DNA from: JAFDCJ01 sp964527835
GTDB taxonomy: Bacteria; Desulfobacterota; Desulfobacteria; Desulfobacterales; JAFDCJ01
NCBI GenBank assembly: GCA_964527835.1
Contig: CAZGNV010000016.1
Span: 1-64,000, forward strand
Length of the DNA: 64,000 bases
Reading direction: 5' to 3'
A program made the position numbers and the translations under genes. Positions 16,932 to 26,253 of this stretch are shown here, one piece after another (position 1 is the stretch's first letter; each line of letters opens with the position of its first letter). Under the pieces are notes generated by a model. It had not been told where the DNA came from, searched no databases, and was given only the letters and a program-made list of their open reading frames with translations.

Positions 16932-17429
16932 ATGAAACCGGAAAATGAAGCCGTCATTCAGGGGCTGGTGGGTTCGGTGCGCAAGCTGGTGCGGGCCGTC
17001 TACACAGACTCGCAGAAGATGAGCAAGCAATTCGGACTGACCGCTCCCCAGAGTGCCGTGTTGCGCCTTCTTGTGAGTCGGGGAGGGCTGTCTTCAGCCG
17101 ATGTGAGCCGCCTGCTCTACGTGACCCCTTCCAACATCACCGGCATCATCGACCGACTGGTGAAAAAGGGACTGGTGGAGCGCGTCCGCAAGAACGGCGA
17201 CCGGCGGGTGGCCCTGATCACCCTGACCGAGGCCGGCCGGGCCCTGAGCAGCACCCTGCCGGATCCCATCGAGCAGAAGTTCATCTCCCAACTGGCTGAC
17301 CTGGAGCCGGAACACGTCCAGATCCTGGCGGTGGCCATGAACCAGATTCTGAACCTTATCGACACCCAAAACGTGCGGGATCTTCCCCTGGAGCTCAACC
17401 AGGAAATCAACTCCGATGAAAACGGCTGA
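16932..17429 (+). CDS. MarR-family transcriptional regulator
   Basis: 165 aa winged-helix regulator of the MarR family. The recognition region SSADVSRLLYVTPSNITGII and the wing with the DRR signature (RKNGDRRVALITLTEAGRAL) are both present, flanked by dimerisation helices. It heads an operon with a peptide-type ABC transporter; the binding-protein ORF starts 58 bases after its stop. MarR proteins usually repress their own operon until a small ligand binds. The promoter with duplicated TTGAC-TATAATTT units upstream fits autoregulation. The ligand is unknown. Confidence 0.88.
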   Translation: MKPENEAVIQGLVGSVRKLVRAVYTDSQKMSKQFGLTAPQSAVLRLLVSRGGLSSADVSRLLYVTPSNITGIIDRLVKKGLVERVRKNGDRRVALITLTEAGRALSSTLPDPIEQKFISQLADLEPEHVQILAVAMNQILNLIDTQNVRDLPLELNQEINSDENG

Positions 17430-17487
17430 GTCTCCGGGGGGAAGGCAGCTTCAAAGGATAAACCGCATCAAAGAAAAGGAGGAGGGC

Positions 17488-19071
17488 ATGACGAGCTTGG
17501 AAAAATTGGAGCAATTGCTGGAGCAGGGCAAGATCACGCGGCGCCGCTTCCTGGCCCAGGCATCCGCTTTGGGCGTGGGTGCCGCACTTTCGCCCATGCT
17601 GTTCGGCGGCAAGGCCCAGGCGGCGGCTCCCAAAAGAGGCGGGCGCCTGCGACTGGGGCTGGCCGGCGGGTCCACCACCGATTCGCTGGACCCGGCCACC
17701 ATTACGGACATGATGGTGCAGGTGATCAACCAGGGCCAGATCCGCAACAACCTGGTGGAGGTCGACGCCGACACCCGGCCCGTTCCGGAGCTGGCCGAGA
17801 GCTGGGAGCCCAGCAAGGATGCCAAACAGTGGGTGTTCAAGCTGCGCAAAGGGGTGGAGTTTCACAACGGCAAGACCCTGGACGCAGACGATGTCATTTT
17901 CTCCATCAACCACCACCGCGGCAAGGACACCAAGTCCGGCGCCAAGGGGATCGTGGAGGCCATAAAGGACATCAGGAAGGACGGCAAGCACACGGTTATT
18001 TTCACCCTGTCAGGGGGCAACGCTGATTTTCCTTTCATCCTCAGCGACTACCACCTGAGCATTTCACCGGCTGGCAGCAATTTTCTCGACGGGGTGGGCA
18101 CCGGCGGGTACATCCTCAAGGATTTCGAGCCGGGAGTGCGGGCCTTTGCCGTGCGCAATCCCAACTACTTCAAAACCGACCGCGCCTGGTTCGACGAGGT
18201 GGAGACCATCGGCATCGCCGATGTCAACGCCCGCACCAACGCCCTTAAAACCGGGCAGATAGACGTGATGAACCGCTGCGAGCTGAAAACCGTGCACCTG
18301 CTTAAGCGCACCAAGGGCATCCAGGTCATGCAGCAAAACGGCTTCAAGCATTACACCTTTGCCATGCGCTGCGACACGGCCCCCTATGACAACAACGACC
18401 TGCGCCTGGCGCTCAAGTATGCCGTGGACCGCGAGCAGATGGTCAAAACCATTCTGCGGGGCTATGGGAAGGTGGGCAACGACCACCCCATCAGCAGCGC
18501 CAATCGCTACCACGCCGCGGAACTGGAGCAGCGCCGCTACGATCCCGACAAGGCCAAATTCCATCTGAAAAAGGCCGGTGTGGGCAACAATGCTTTTGAT
18601 TTGAGCGCCGCCGAGGCCGCCTTCGTGGGCGCGGTGGACGCCGCCGTGCTCTACAAGGAAAGCGCCGCCAGGGCCGGCATCACCATCAACGTGGTGCGCG
18701 AGCCCAACGACGGCTACTGGAGCAACGTGTGGATGAAAAAACCCTGGTGCGCGGTTTTCTGGGGAGGACGCCCCACCGAGGACATGATGTTCAGCACGGC
18801 TTACGCTGCAGATGCAGACTGGAACGACACCTTCTGGAAGAACGAACGTTTCAACGAGCTGCTGGTGGCCGCGCGGGCCGAGCTCGACGAGAAGAAGCGC
18901 CGCCAGATGTATGTTGAGATGCAGGCCCTGGTGCGGGATGACGGCGGGGTGGTGGTGCCCATGTTCGTGGCCGACCTGGCCGCTGCCAGCGACAAGATCG
19001 CCCATGGCAAACTGGGGGTGAACTGGGAGCTGGACGGTATGCGGTGCTCCGAGCGCTGGTGGTTCGTGTAG
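17488..19071 (+). CDS. Peptide/solute-binding protein of an ABC transporter (Tat-exported)
   Basis: 527 aa family-5 extracellular solute-binding protein (DppA/OppA type). The N-terminus carries a twin-arginine signal (TRRRFLAQASALGVGAALSP) ending near AQA. The mature protein shows the SBP_bac_5 pattern: LDPATITDMMVQ, ELAESWEPS, WVFKLRKGVEFHNGKTLDADD. The ATG at 17488, behind AAAAGGAGGAGGG, is chosen over an upstream in-frame ATG that overlaps marR. It delivers oligopeptides or similar solutes to the two permeases encoded next. Tat export suggests folding before secretion. Confidence 0.88.
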   Translation: MTSLEKLEQLLEQGKITRRRFLAQASALGVGAALSPMLFGGKAQAAAPKRGGRLRLGLAGGSTTDSLDPATITDMMVQVINQGQIRNNLVEVDADTRPVPELAESWEPSKDAKQWVFKLRKGVEFHNGKTLDADDVIFSINHHRGKDTKSGAKGIVEAIKDIRKDGKHTVIFTLSGGNADFPFILSDYHLSISPAGSNFLDGVGTGGYILKDFEPGVRAFAVRNPNYFKTDRAWFDEVETIGIADVNARTNALKTGQIDVMNRCELKTVHLLKRTKGIQVMQQNGFKHYTFAMRCDTAPYDNNDLRLALKYAVDREQMVKTILRGYGKVGNDHPISSANRYHAAELEQRRYDPDKAKFHLKKAGVGNNAFDLSAAEAAFVGAVDAAVLYKESAARAGITINVVREPNDGYWSNVWMKKPWCAVFWGGRPTEDMMFSTAYAADADWNDTFWKNERFNELLVAARAELDEKKRRQMYVEMQALVRDDGGVVVPMFVADLAAASDKIAHGKLGVNWELDGMRCSERWWFV

Positions 19072-19145
19072 TTCGAAGATGAATCCGGCACTGCTGCAGG
19101 GGTTGCCCTGCCGGCCGCCGGTACAGAAGCTGTGAGTGGTTGTCC

Positions 19146-20102
19146 ATGAGTCCGCTTATCACCTTGATACTCAAACGGGTGGGGCTGGGAGTGCTCACCC
19201 TGTGGGTTATTTCCGTTCTGATCTTTGTCGGAGTCGAGTTGCTGCCGGGGGATCTGGCCGAGGAAATCCTCGGCCAGAACGCCACCCCCGAGACGGTAGC
19301 CGCCTTCCGGCGGGAGCTCAAGCTCGACCTGCCCCCCCCCACGCGCTACCTGGCCTGGCTGGGAGGCCTGATGGAGGGCGACCTGGGAAACTCCCTGGCC
19401 AACGGCAGGCCCATTGCGGAGCTGATCGGCTGGCGCTTTGCCAACACCCTTTTCCTGGCCGCCAGCACGGCGGTGGTGGCCGTGCCCATCTCCATTTTCC
19501 TGGGAATCCTGACCGCCCTTTACCGCAACAGCCTGTTTGACCGCCTGATTTCCATGGTCACCCTGAGCACCATTTCATTTCCGGAGTTTTTCGTCGCCTA
19601 TATTCTCATCGCCCTGCTGTCGGTGCAACTCATCCTGTTTCCCAGTGTTTCCAACATCAACCCCCAGATGTCCCTGTTGGAGAAACTCAACGCGATCGTC
19701 CTGCCGTGTCTGACGCTCACGCTGGTGGTGGTGGCCCACATGATGCGCCAGACCCGGGCGGCCATTATTAACATTCTCTCCAGCCCCTTCATCGAGATGG
19801 CCCACCTGAAAGGGCTCAGGCGGGCGCGCGTGGTGGTGCGGCACGCCTTTCCCAACGCACTCTCGCCGGTGATCAACGTGGTGGCGCTCAATCTTGCCTT
19901 CCTGGTGGCAGGGGTGGTGATCGTGGAGGTTGTCTTCGCCTATCCGGGAATGGGTCAGCTTTTGGTGGATTCGGTGACCAAGCGCGACATTCCGGTGGTC
20001 CAGGCCAGCGGCCTGATCTTTGCGGCCACTTACGTCACCCTGAACCTGCTGGCCGATGTTTTTTCGATTATCAGCAATCCGCGGATGCGGGCACCGAGGT
20101 GA
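19146..20102 (+). CDS. ABC transporter permease, DppB/OppB type
   Basis: About 318 aa with six predicted membrane segments. The first segment (VGLGVLTLWVISVLIFVGV) is followed by the family-specific periplasmic loop (LGQNATPETVAAFRRELKLD). The EAA-like loop for ATPase contact (FIEMAHLKGLRRARVVVRHAF) lies near residue 215. A TTG at 19140 is an alternative start; the ATG at 19146 is preferred. It pairs with the DppC-type permease encoded 12 bases downstream. Confidence 0.88.
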   Translation: MSPLITLILKRVGLGVLTLWVISVLIFVGVELLPGDLAEEILGQNATPETVAAFRRELKLDLPPPTRYLAWLGGLMEGDLGNSLANGRPIAELIGWRFANTLFLAASTAVVAVPISIFLGILTALYRNSLFDRLISMVTLSTISFPEFFVAYILIALLSVQLILFPSVSNINPQMSLLEKLNAIVLPCLTLTLVVVAHMMRQTRAAIINILSSPFIEMAHLKGLRRARVVVRHAFPNALSPVINVVALNLAFLVAGVVIVEVVFAYPGMGQLLVDSVTKRDIPVVQASGLIFAATYVTLNLLADVFSIISNPRMRAPR

Positions 20103-20114
20103 GGCAGGACGGCC

Positions 20115-20945
20115 ATGGCTTTTTTGCAGCTCTTAAGAGAATCTCCCATCAGCGCCCGCCTCGGCGTGGCCATGATCCTGGTTAACATCCTGGCCTCTAT
20201 CTTCGCTCCGCTCGTCGCCCCTTACGGGGAGACCGAAATCGTGGGCGACGTCTGGGCCCCCATGAGCGCAGCCAACTGGCTGGGCACCGACCAGGTGGGT
20301 CGCGACATGCTCACCCGGCTGCTCTACGGGGCGCGCAACACCATCGCCATCGCTTTCGTCACCACCCTGCTGTCGTTTTGGGTGGGCATCGTGTTCGGCT
20401 TCCTGGCCGCCACCCTCAAGGGCTGGGTGGACCAGGTGCTCAGCCGGGGGGTGGACATCATGATGGCTTTTCCCACCCTTATTTTCGCCTTGATGGTGCT
20501 TTCCGTGGTGGGCACTTCCATCCCCGCCCTGATACTGGTCATCGCTCTGCTTGACAGCACGCGGGTCTACCGCTTGAGCCGGGCGGTGGCCATGGATATC
20601 GAGGTCATGGAGTTCGTGGAGGCCGCCCGCCTGAGGGGCGAAAGAATCTGGTGGCTCATGCGGCATGAAATTCTGCCCAATGCCATGCCGCCGCTGGTGG
20701 CCGAATTCGGCTTACGGTTTTGTTTCGTGTTCTTGTTCATTGCCGCCCTGAGTTTTCTGGGCCTTGGGATCCAACCGCCCACCGCCGACTGGGGCAGCAT
20801 GGTGCGGGAAAACGCCGGGGCCATCACCTTCGGTATCTTCACCCCGCTTTGGCCGGCGGCGGCCATCGCGTTTCTGACCGTGGGCGTCAACCTGGTGGTG
20901 GACTGGTTCCTGCACCTGGCCAGCGGTCTGAAGGACTACGAGTAA
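20115..20945 (+). CDS. ABC transporter permease, DppC/OppC type
   Basis: 276 aa with six membrane segments. It shows the DppC-typical N-terminal signature after the first segment (GTDQVGRDMLTRLLYGARNT) and an EAA loop (EFVEAARLRGERIWWLMRHE). It forms the channel with the upstream DppB-type permease. The ATPase gene begins 13 bases after its stop, supporting a single transcript. Confidence 0.88.
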   Translation: MAFLQLLRESPISARLGVAMILVNILASIFAPLVAPYGETEIVGDVWAPMSAANWLGTDQVGRDMLTRLLYGARNTIAIAFVTTLLSFWVGIVFGFLAATLKGWVDQVLSRGVDIMMAFPTLIFALMVLSVVGTSIPALILVIALLDSTRVYRLSRAVAMDIEVMEFVEAARLRGERIWWLMRHEILPNAMPPLVAEFGLRFCFVFLFIAALSFLGLGIQPPTADWGSMVRENAGAITFGIFTPLWPAAAIAFLTVGVNLVVDWFLHLASGLKDYE

Positions 20946-20958
20946 ACGGATGAGATAA

Positions 20959-22575
20959 ATGGCGAGCTTGCTTGAAATGTACGATTTGGTGATCGAGGGC
21001 TGCCACGACGGCCAATGGCTCCCCATTGTCAACGGCATCAGCCTGAGACTGGAAAAGGGACAGGTGCTCGGGCTGATCGGAGAATCCGGGGCCGGCAAAT
21101 CAACTCTCGGGCTGGCGGCCATGGCTTACACGCGCCAAGGCTGCCGCATCTCCTCGGGCGCCATCGTCTTCGACGGACTGCCGCTGCTGGAACTCGACGA
21201 AGAGGAGAGAAGAAAAATCAGGGGCACCCGCATCGCCTACGTCGCCCAGAGCGCCGCGGCTTCCTTCAACCCGGCCCACCGCCTGATCATGCAGTATGCC
21301 GAAACGCCCGTGCAGCACGGCATCATGGATTTCCACACGGCCGAAAAACAGGCCATCGACATCTACCGCCGCCTGCTGCTGCCGGATCCCGAGCATATCG
21401 GCTACCGTTATCCCCACCAGGTCTCAGGCGGCCAGCTCCAGCGCGCCATGGTGGCCATGGCCATGGCCGGCCGGCCGGACATCATCGTCTTCGACGAGCC
21501 CACCACGGCCCTGGACGTGACCACCCAGATCGAAGTGCTGGCGGCCATCAAGAACATCACGAACCGATACAACACGGCGGCTATTTACATTACCCACGAC
21601 CTGGCGGTCGTGGCGCAGATCGCCGATCGCATCATGGTGCTGCGCCACGGGGATTTGGTGGAGGAAAACGACGCCCGGCGCATTCTGGCCGAGCCCAGGG
21701 AGGAATACACGCGCCGGCTGATTTCCGTGAGGACTTTCAAAAAAGACGGCAACGGAGCAGGAGGGCATGCCAAAATACCTCTTCTGAAGGTGGAAGGGGT
21801 CTCGGCCAGCTACACCGGCCGGGAGCTGGTTCTGGAGAAAATCGACCTCGAGCTGCACCGGGGGCGCACCGTGGCCCTGGTGGGAGAGTCCGGCAGCGGT
21901 AAAAGCACCCTGGCGCGGGTGATCACCGGTCTGCTGCCGCCGGTTGAGGGGCGTATTCTCTTCGATGGCACCGAGCTGCCGCCGGCCCTGGCCGCCCGCG
22001 AGCGGCAGCACCTGCGGCAAATGCAGATGATCTACCAGATGCCTGACACCGCCTTGAACCCGCGTCATAAGGTGCGCAAGATCATCGGTCGTCCGCTGTC
22101 CTTTTATTTCGGCATGTCGGCCGCCGACAGGAACAAGCGCATCCTGGAGCTGCTGGAGATGATCGAGTTGCCGGCAGACTACATCGAACGCTATCCCGCA
22201 GAGCTTTCCGGGGGCGAGAAACAACGTATCTGCATCGCCCGGGCGCTGGCGGCCGATCCCCGCCTGATCATCTGCGACGAGGTGACCTCGGCCTTAGACC
22301 AACTGGTGGCTGAGGAGATTCTCAAACTGCTGCACCGCTTGCAGCGCGAGCTGGGGGTTTCCTACCTGTTCATCACCCATGACCTGGCTACTGTGAAGGC
22401 CATTGCCGATGAGATCGTGGTCATGCTGCTGGGCCGCATTGTGGAGCAAGGGGAAAAACAGGCGGTGCTCAAATCTCCCGCGAATCCCTATACGCAACGG
22501 CTGCTCTCCTCGGTGCCGGAGATGGATCCGGACTGGCTCGACCGGCTTCTGGAAACGCGCGAAGTGGCCGCTTGA
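20959..22575 (+). CDS. ABC transporter ATP-binding protein, fused double ATPase (OppDF/YejF type)
   Basis: 538 aa with two complete nucleotide-binding domains in one chain. Domain 1 (residues about 5-250) has GESGAGKST, signature VSGGQLQR and Walker B DIIVFDEPTTALD. Domain 2 (about 270-520) has GESGSGKST, LSGGEKQR and LIICDEVTSALD. This matches the fused OppD-OppF layout of YejF-like proteins, which power peptide or microcin-type uptake. Both halves look catalytically intact. It is the last recognisable gene of the marR-transporter operon. Confidence 0.88.
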   Translation: MASLLEMYDLVIEGCHDGQWLPIVNGISLRLEKGQVLGLIGESGAGKSTLGLAAMAYTRQGCRISSGAIVFDGLPLLELDEEERRKIRGTRIAYVAQSAAASFNPAHRLIMQYAETPVQHGIMDFHTAEKQAIDIYRRLLLPDPEHIGYRYPHQVSGGQLQRAMVAMAMAGRPDIIVFDEPTTALDVTTQIEVLAAIKNITNRYNTAAIYITHDLAVVAQIADRIMVLRHGDLVEENDARRILAEPREEYTRRLISVRTFKKDGNGAGGHAKIPLLKVEGVSASYTGRELVLEKIDLELHRGRTVALVGESGSGKSTLARVITGLLPPVEGRILFDGTELPPALAARERQHLRQMQMIYQMPDTALNPRHKVRKIIGRPLSFYFGMSAADRNKRILELLEMIELPADYIERYPAELSGGEKQRICIARALAADPRLIICDEVTSALDQLVAEEILKLLHRLQRELGVSYLFITHDLATVKAIADEIVVMLLGRIVEQGEKQAVLKSPANPYTQRLLSSVPEMDPDWLDRLLETREVAA

Positions 22576-22637
22576 AGGCGGTACACCCAAACGATCATGA
22601 AAAAGTTTAGGAAGGACGCCTGCAAAAGGGCAGGGAT

Positions 22638-22766
22638 GTGTATTTTGCCCGGCTGGACAGCGTGAGGCGGTATGCCAAGACCGAACTGGACAGAAAGCGA
22701 GAATTGATGGAGCACAAGGTGAAATGGTTCAGGGAGTCGCGGGGTGGTTCCGGGGTGGAATCTTGA
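22638..22766 (+). CDS. Possible 42-aa ORF at the operon end
   Basis: A GTG preceded by AAGGGCAGG opens a frame encoding a highly charged peptide with a helical look (YAKTELDRKRELMEHKVKWF). It starts 63 bases after the ATPase gene. The composition is protein-like, but no family is recognised and the frame is short, so it may be spurious or a remnant. Confidence 0.25.
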   Translation: MYFARLDSVRRYAKTELDRKRELMEHKVKWFRESRGGSGVES

Positions 22767-22796
22767 CGATAAGCTTATAATAATTTAAGATAGTTA

Positions 22797-22894
22797 TGGC
22801 GGAAGTGCATGGGAATCGAACCCACCCGGGACGGTTTTAGCGCCCCACACCGGATTTGAAGTCCGGGAGCCGCACCAGCCAGCTGCGCACTTCC
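22797..22894 (-). tRNA. selC: tRNA-Sec (selenocysteine, anticodon UCA)
   Basis: The complementary strand gives an acceptor GGAAGTGC pairing with GCACTTCC, an anticodon stem-loop CCGGACTTCAAATCCGG with anticodon TCA, a long variable arm, T-arm GGGTTCGATTCCC, discriminator G and encoded CCA (22797-22799). The 98-nt length and eight-base acceptor are typical of bacterial tRNA-Sec. It inserts selenocysteine at UGA, so this organism should make selenoproteins. SelA and SelB are not in the window. Confidence 0.95.
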
Positions 22895-22925
22895 GTTTTG
22901 AAGGAACATATGCTGAAACCGTAAA

Positions 22926-22966
22926 GGGTTGATGTCGCTCGAAAATGACTTTTTACGGGACCGTCA
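22926..22966 (+). repeat. Dispersed TTTTTACGGGACC-family repeat
   Basis: GGGTTGATGTCGCTCGAAAA then TGACTTTTTACGGGACCGTCA. This is the fullest copy of the family, between selC and larC. Confidence 0.7.
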
Positions 22967-23019
22967 CTTATCATATAGCGCTTCTTTTTTTTGTCAATAT
23001 TTTTGTTTGAACGAGAAAT

Positions 23020-24243
23020 ATGATGCTGGCCTATTTTGACTGTTTTTCGGGAATCAGCGGGGACATGACCCTGGGAGCCTTGATGGACCTAGGGGTCGAG
23101 CCGAACTGGCTCAAAGAGCGGTTGGGCACCATAATCCCCGTGTCGCAGTTTGACATCATTGTTGCTGAAGTTCAGCGCAGCGGCATCCGAGCCACCCAGG
23201 TCCGCGTGAAGACCCGCGAAGGGGCCACATCGCGCGATTACGCCGACATTAAGGAGTTGATCGATACCTGCGGGCTGTCGCCGAAGGTAAAAGTCACCGC
23301 CCTGGAGATCTTTGCCAAACTGGCCCACGCGGAAGCCCGGATTCACAACTGTTCCATCGAAAAGGTGCATTTTCACGAAGTCGGCGGCATAGACGCCATC
23401 GTGGATGTTGTTGGAACCGCCCTTGGTCTGGATTACCTGGATATTGACAAGGTTATCGCCTCCCCCATTCCGGTGGGCAAGGGTTTCATTGAATGCAGCC
23501 ACGGGTCTTTGCCTGTGCCGGCCCCGGCCACCCTTGCCATTCTGGAAGGGGTCCCGGTTTACGGCAGCGACATTGCCCATGAACTGGTCACCCCCACGGG
23601 TGCGGCGATTGTCGCCACCCTGGCAGAGGGGTTTGAACCCTTGCCGGCGATGACCATCGGCAGGATCGGCTACGGTGCCGGCCGGCGGGATCTTGAAGCG
23701 CGTCCGAACCTGTTGCGGATCATCACCGGCCGCGGAACCAGAAGCAACGCCGTTTCGCCGGATTGCGCCCATGAAGAAACCATAACGGTGCTGGAGACCT
23801 GCATCGACGACATGAGTCCGGAAATTTGCGGCTATCTCGGCGAGCGTCTTTTCAGCGACGGGGCGCTGGACGTCTGTTGGATTCCGGTCTACATGAAAAA
23901 AAACCGGCCCGGCACCCTGCTGCAGGTTTTGTGCCGCGAAGATGCAAGCGATGGACTGATGCGGCGCATTTTTTCCGAGACCACCACCCTGGGAGTGCGC
24001 TACCACAAAACACGTCGCTGGGTGCTGCAGCGCGAGCCTCTTGAAATCAATACCCGTTATGGTCCCGTAACCGTCAAAAGGGTCACAGACCCCGCCGGCC
24101 ATGTGCGCCTGGTGCCCGAATATGAAGACTGCCGCAGGATCGCCCTGAAACACAATATTCCCCTGAGGGCTGTTTATGAGAAAGTTGCTGGGCAGGCCGC
24201 AAATGGAGATCAAAGCCAAAAGCCGAAGTCCATGAAACTTTGA
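23020..24243 (+). CDS. larC: LarC-like nickel-insertion protein
   Basis: 407 aa. The N-terminus MLAYFDCFSGISGDMTLGAL is diagnostic of the LarC family (DUF111). LarC is a nickel chelatase that inserts nickel into pyridinium-3,5-bisthiocarboxylate mononucleotide to complete the nickel-pincer cofactor of lactate racemase and related enzymes. The His-rich middle segment seen in some homologues is short here. LarB, LarE and LarA are not neighbours. The extra Met at 23020 may not be used, as the next codon is also ATG. Confidence 0.85.
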   Translation: MMLAYFDCFSGISGDMTLGALMDLGVEPNWLKERLGTIIPVSQFDIIVAEVQRSGIRATQVRVKTREGATSRDYADIKELIDTCGLSPKVKVTALEIFAKLAHAEARIHNCSIEKVHFHEVGGIDAIVDVVGTALGLDYLDIDKVIASPIPVGKGFIECSHGSLPVPAPATLAILEGVPVYGSDIAHELVTPTGAAIVATLAEGFEPLPAMTIGRIGYGAGRRDLEARPNLLRIITGRGTRSNAVSPDCAHEETITVLETCIDDMSPEICGYLGERLFSDGALDVCWIPVYMKKNRPGTLLQVLCREDASDGLMRRIFSETTTLGVRYHKTRRWVLQREPLEINTRYGPVTVKRVTDPAGHVRLVPEYEDCRRIALKHNIPLRAVYEKVAGQAANGDQSQKPKSMKL

Positions 24244-24303
24244 TGCGCAGGCGTTGTGCCCGATGTCCTTAAATCTGATCTGAGCTATTAAAGTCATTTC
24301 TAT

Positions 24304-26172
24304 GTGGAAACAACAATGTTCAATTGGGAGCGACAGCGATATCTTTATCTGATCAGCAGTCTGGGAGCCACTTTATTCTGGATTTATTTCCTGTCCGGTG
24401 GCTTTCAGACCATGGGACTGCTTGACGGTTTTTACGAATTGCAGGCTCGGGCATTGTCCCGGCTGCATCTTGCGATCGAACCGGATCCCATGCACTGGTT
24501 TTACTATGATGTGAGTCTATACAACGGGCAATACTATTTCTACTGGGGGATGCTCCCGGCGCTGATGTTTGCCGGCTTCGTAAAGGTTTTCGGGAAGGTT
24601 GTCTCGAGCTATCTGGTTGTCAGCTGTTTTTTGTTTTCTTTCATTTATTTTTTTCAACGAATTATCGGCAGTATTGTGGACAATGCCGTACGGGATGAAG
24701 AATCGCATAAATCATGGTTGAAAGTGAGCTCCCTGCCGCTACTGTGGCTTTTTATCTTTAATTTGCCATTTCCGGCTAATAAAAACACCTGGTTTTTTGG
24801 CAGATTTGGGATCTATGAGCAGCAGATAATTTTCGGCCTGGCAATTATCATGCCGGCACTTTTTTTATTGATCAAAGGGATACAAAAATACAACAGTAGC
24901 ACGCTGTGTTTAGCGGTTTTTTTGTGTTCCTTGGCCGCCTGGACCCGGGGCAGCTGGTTCGTGCTTGCCTGTCTGGCGCTGCCCGTGTTCCTTTTTTGTT
25001 CAGCATTGGCGGACAAGGATTTTTTTCGACAAGCCGTCATGCAGCGGGCGGGTTTATGGCTGATTGCGGCCGCTGTTCTTTTGATCGCTTTACTTTGCCT
25101 GAATTTCATTCGATTTGATTCTTTTTTTGATTTCGGTCTTAGGCATCAAAATCCAACAAACTATGACTATTTGAGAGCTCAAAATGGAATTTTTTCTCCG
25201 GCCACAAAACTATGGAACTTTGCATACAATTTGTTGGGCTATTATGGTGCCCCGGGTTTGATAAAATATCTTGGCCTCATTAAAAAAAGTTCTTCCGCCG
25301 CAGAATTTTACCCCACCAGTTTTTTTTATTTCAATCCCCAGTTTCTTCCCGTCCTTGTTCTGGCCCCTCTGGGTGTATATCGTGCTTATAAGAAAAGCCG
25401 GGAACTCTTTCTGTGGATGATTGGCACCGGACTGACTGCTGTTTACATCACCATGTTGATCGCCGCTGTGGGCAATTTTGTTATTTTGAGATATTTTATT
25501 GAGATTTATTTCTTTGTCCTGCTTTTTTTCTTTATCGTGATCGTAGCATTGATCCCCTATAGATTTGCGATTCTCATAATGGTTTTATTGCTGGTGGTTC
25601 CCTTGCCCGGAAATATTAAGGCATTTGCAACATTTACTCCGGAATTGCGACTGATTGCCCCGGACAACAATTGCACAAACGGGCCTTGCGAAAAGGGGAC
25701 GCCGTCGCAGCAGGAATTTTTTATCGAGCGAACCGTTACCTGGCCCCGCGAATCGGTTTCCATTGATAAAATTGACCGATTTAGAATTTATAATTTGATC
25801 GGGATTGCACCCGGGGCGGACGGTATGTTGTTCGGCGAAGATGTCGCCGCGACATACATAATACCGGGTAGTGCCGGACTCCGGGATGGCACCAAAAGCA
25901 TGCTGTCGATTAAAAGTTTGACAGCTGTCGGCTGCAACGGCAATGCCAGGTTTTATGTCGACGGGCATTACATCGGCAATCTCGTTGTAAGCGCAAAGAC
26001 TGCTATCGACGGCCAACTGTTTTTTGACAACAAATCATTGCGGCAGGCGCCCTATCAGATTCTAATAATATTTCTGCCGGAGAACAACAAGTCCCTGCCA
26101 GCGCACAGTAGCGGCAGGCCGGTTTTCAGATTTAAGGAAATTTCATTGCTCACAGGAGCATCGCCTTCCTGA
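24304..26172 (+). CDS. Large membrane protein of unknown function
   Basis: About 622 aa from a GTG at 24304; the ATG at 24316 is equally possible. Roughly 11-12 hydrophobic segments fill residues 10-460. They are followed by a C-terminal extracytoplasmic domain (about 470-620) with repeated hydrophobic strands. An early loop (YELQARALSRLHLAIEPDPM) and a YYxxxYFYWG segment recall GT-C-type glycosyltransferase-like proteins, but no acidic DD/DE motif is evident at the expected place. It stands between larC and pgpA and is not obviously cotranscribed with either. No family assigned. Confidence 0.65.
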   Translation: METTMFNWERQRYLYLISSLGATLFWIYFLSGGFQTMGLLDGFYELQARALSRLHLAIEPDPMHWFYYDVSLYNGQYYFYWGMLPALMFAGFVKVFGKVVSSYLVVSCFLFSFIYFFQRIIGSIVDNAVRDEESHKSWLKVSSLPLLWLFIFNLPFPANKNTWFFGRFGIYEQQIIFGLAIIMPALFLLIKGIQKYNSSTLCLAVFLCSLAAWTRGSWFVLACLALPVFLFCSALADKDFFRQAVMQRAGLWLIAAAVLLIALLCLNFIRFDSFFDFGLRHQNPTNYDYLRAQNGIFSPATKLWNFAYNLLGYYGAPGLIKYLGLIKKSSSAAEFYPTSFFYFNPQFLPVLVLAPLGVYRAYKKSRELFLWMIGTGLTAVYITMLIAAVGNFVILRYFIEIYFFVLLFFFIVIVALIPYRFAILIMVLLLVVPLPGNIKAFATFTPELRLIAPDNNCTNGPCEKGTPSQQEFFIERTVTWPRESVSIDKIDRFRIYNLIGIAPGADGMLFGEDVAATYIIPGSAGLRDGTKSMLSIKSLTAVGCNGNARFYVDGHYIGNLVVSAKTAIDGQLFFDNKSLRQAPYQILIIFLPENNKSLPAHSSGRPVFRFKEISLLTGASPS

Positions 26173-26253
26173 TCCGATCATTTAAACAGCCATCGCCTGC
26201 CGGATGCCGACCGTGAGCTTGACAAAAGATGCTTCAAGATATAGACACGGACC

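Noticed and set aside
18064..19005. 313-aa open frame antisense to the solute-binding protein
   Set aside because: Composition is typical of an antisense shadow and the sense gene is unambiguous.
22797..22894. tRNA-Sec as an integration site for a mobile element
   Set aside because: No integrase or direct repeat of the tRNA 3' end is seen nearby; the adjoining repeat belongs to the dispersed intergenic family.
23089..24297. 402-aa open frame antisense to larC
   Set aside because: It is Gly/Gln/His-rich shadow translation of a clearly recognised sense gene.
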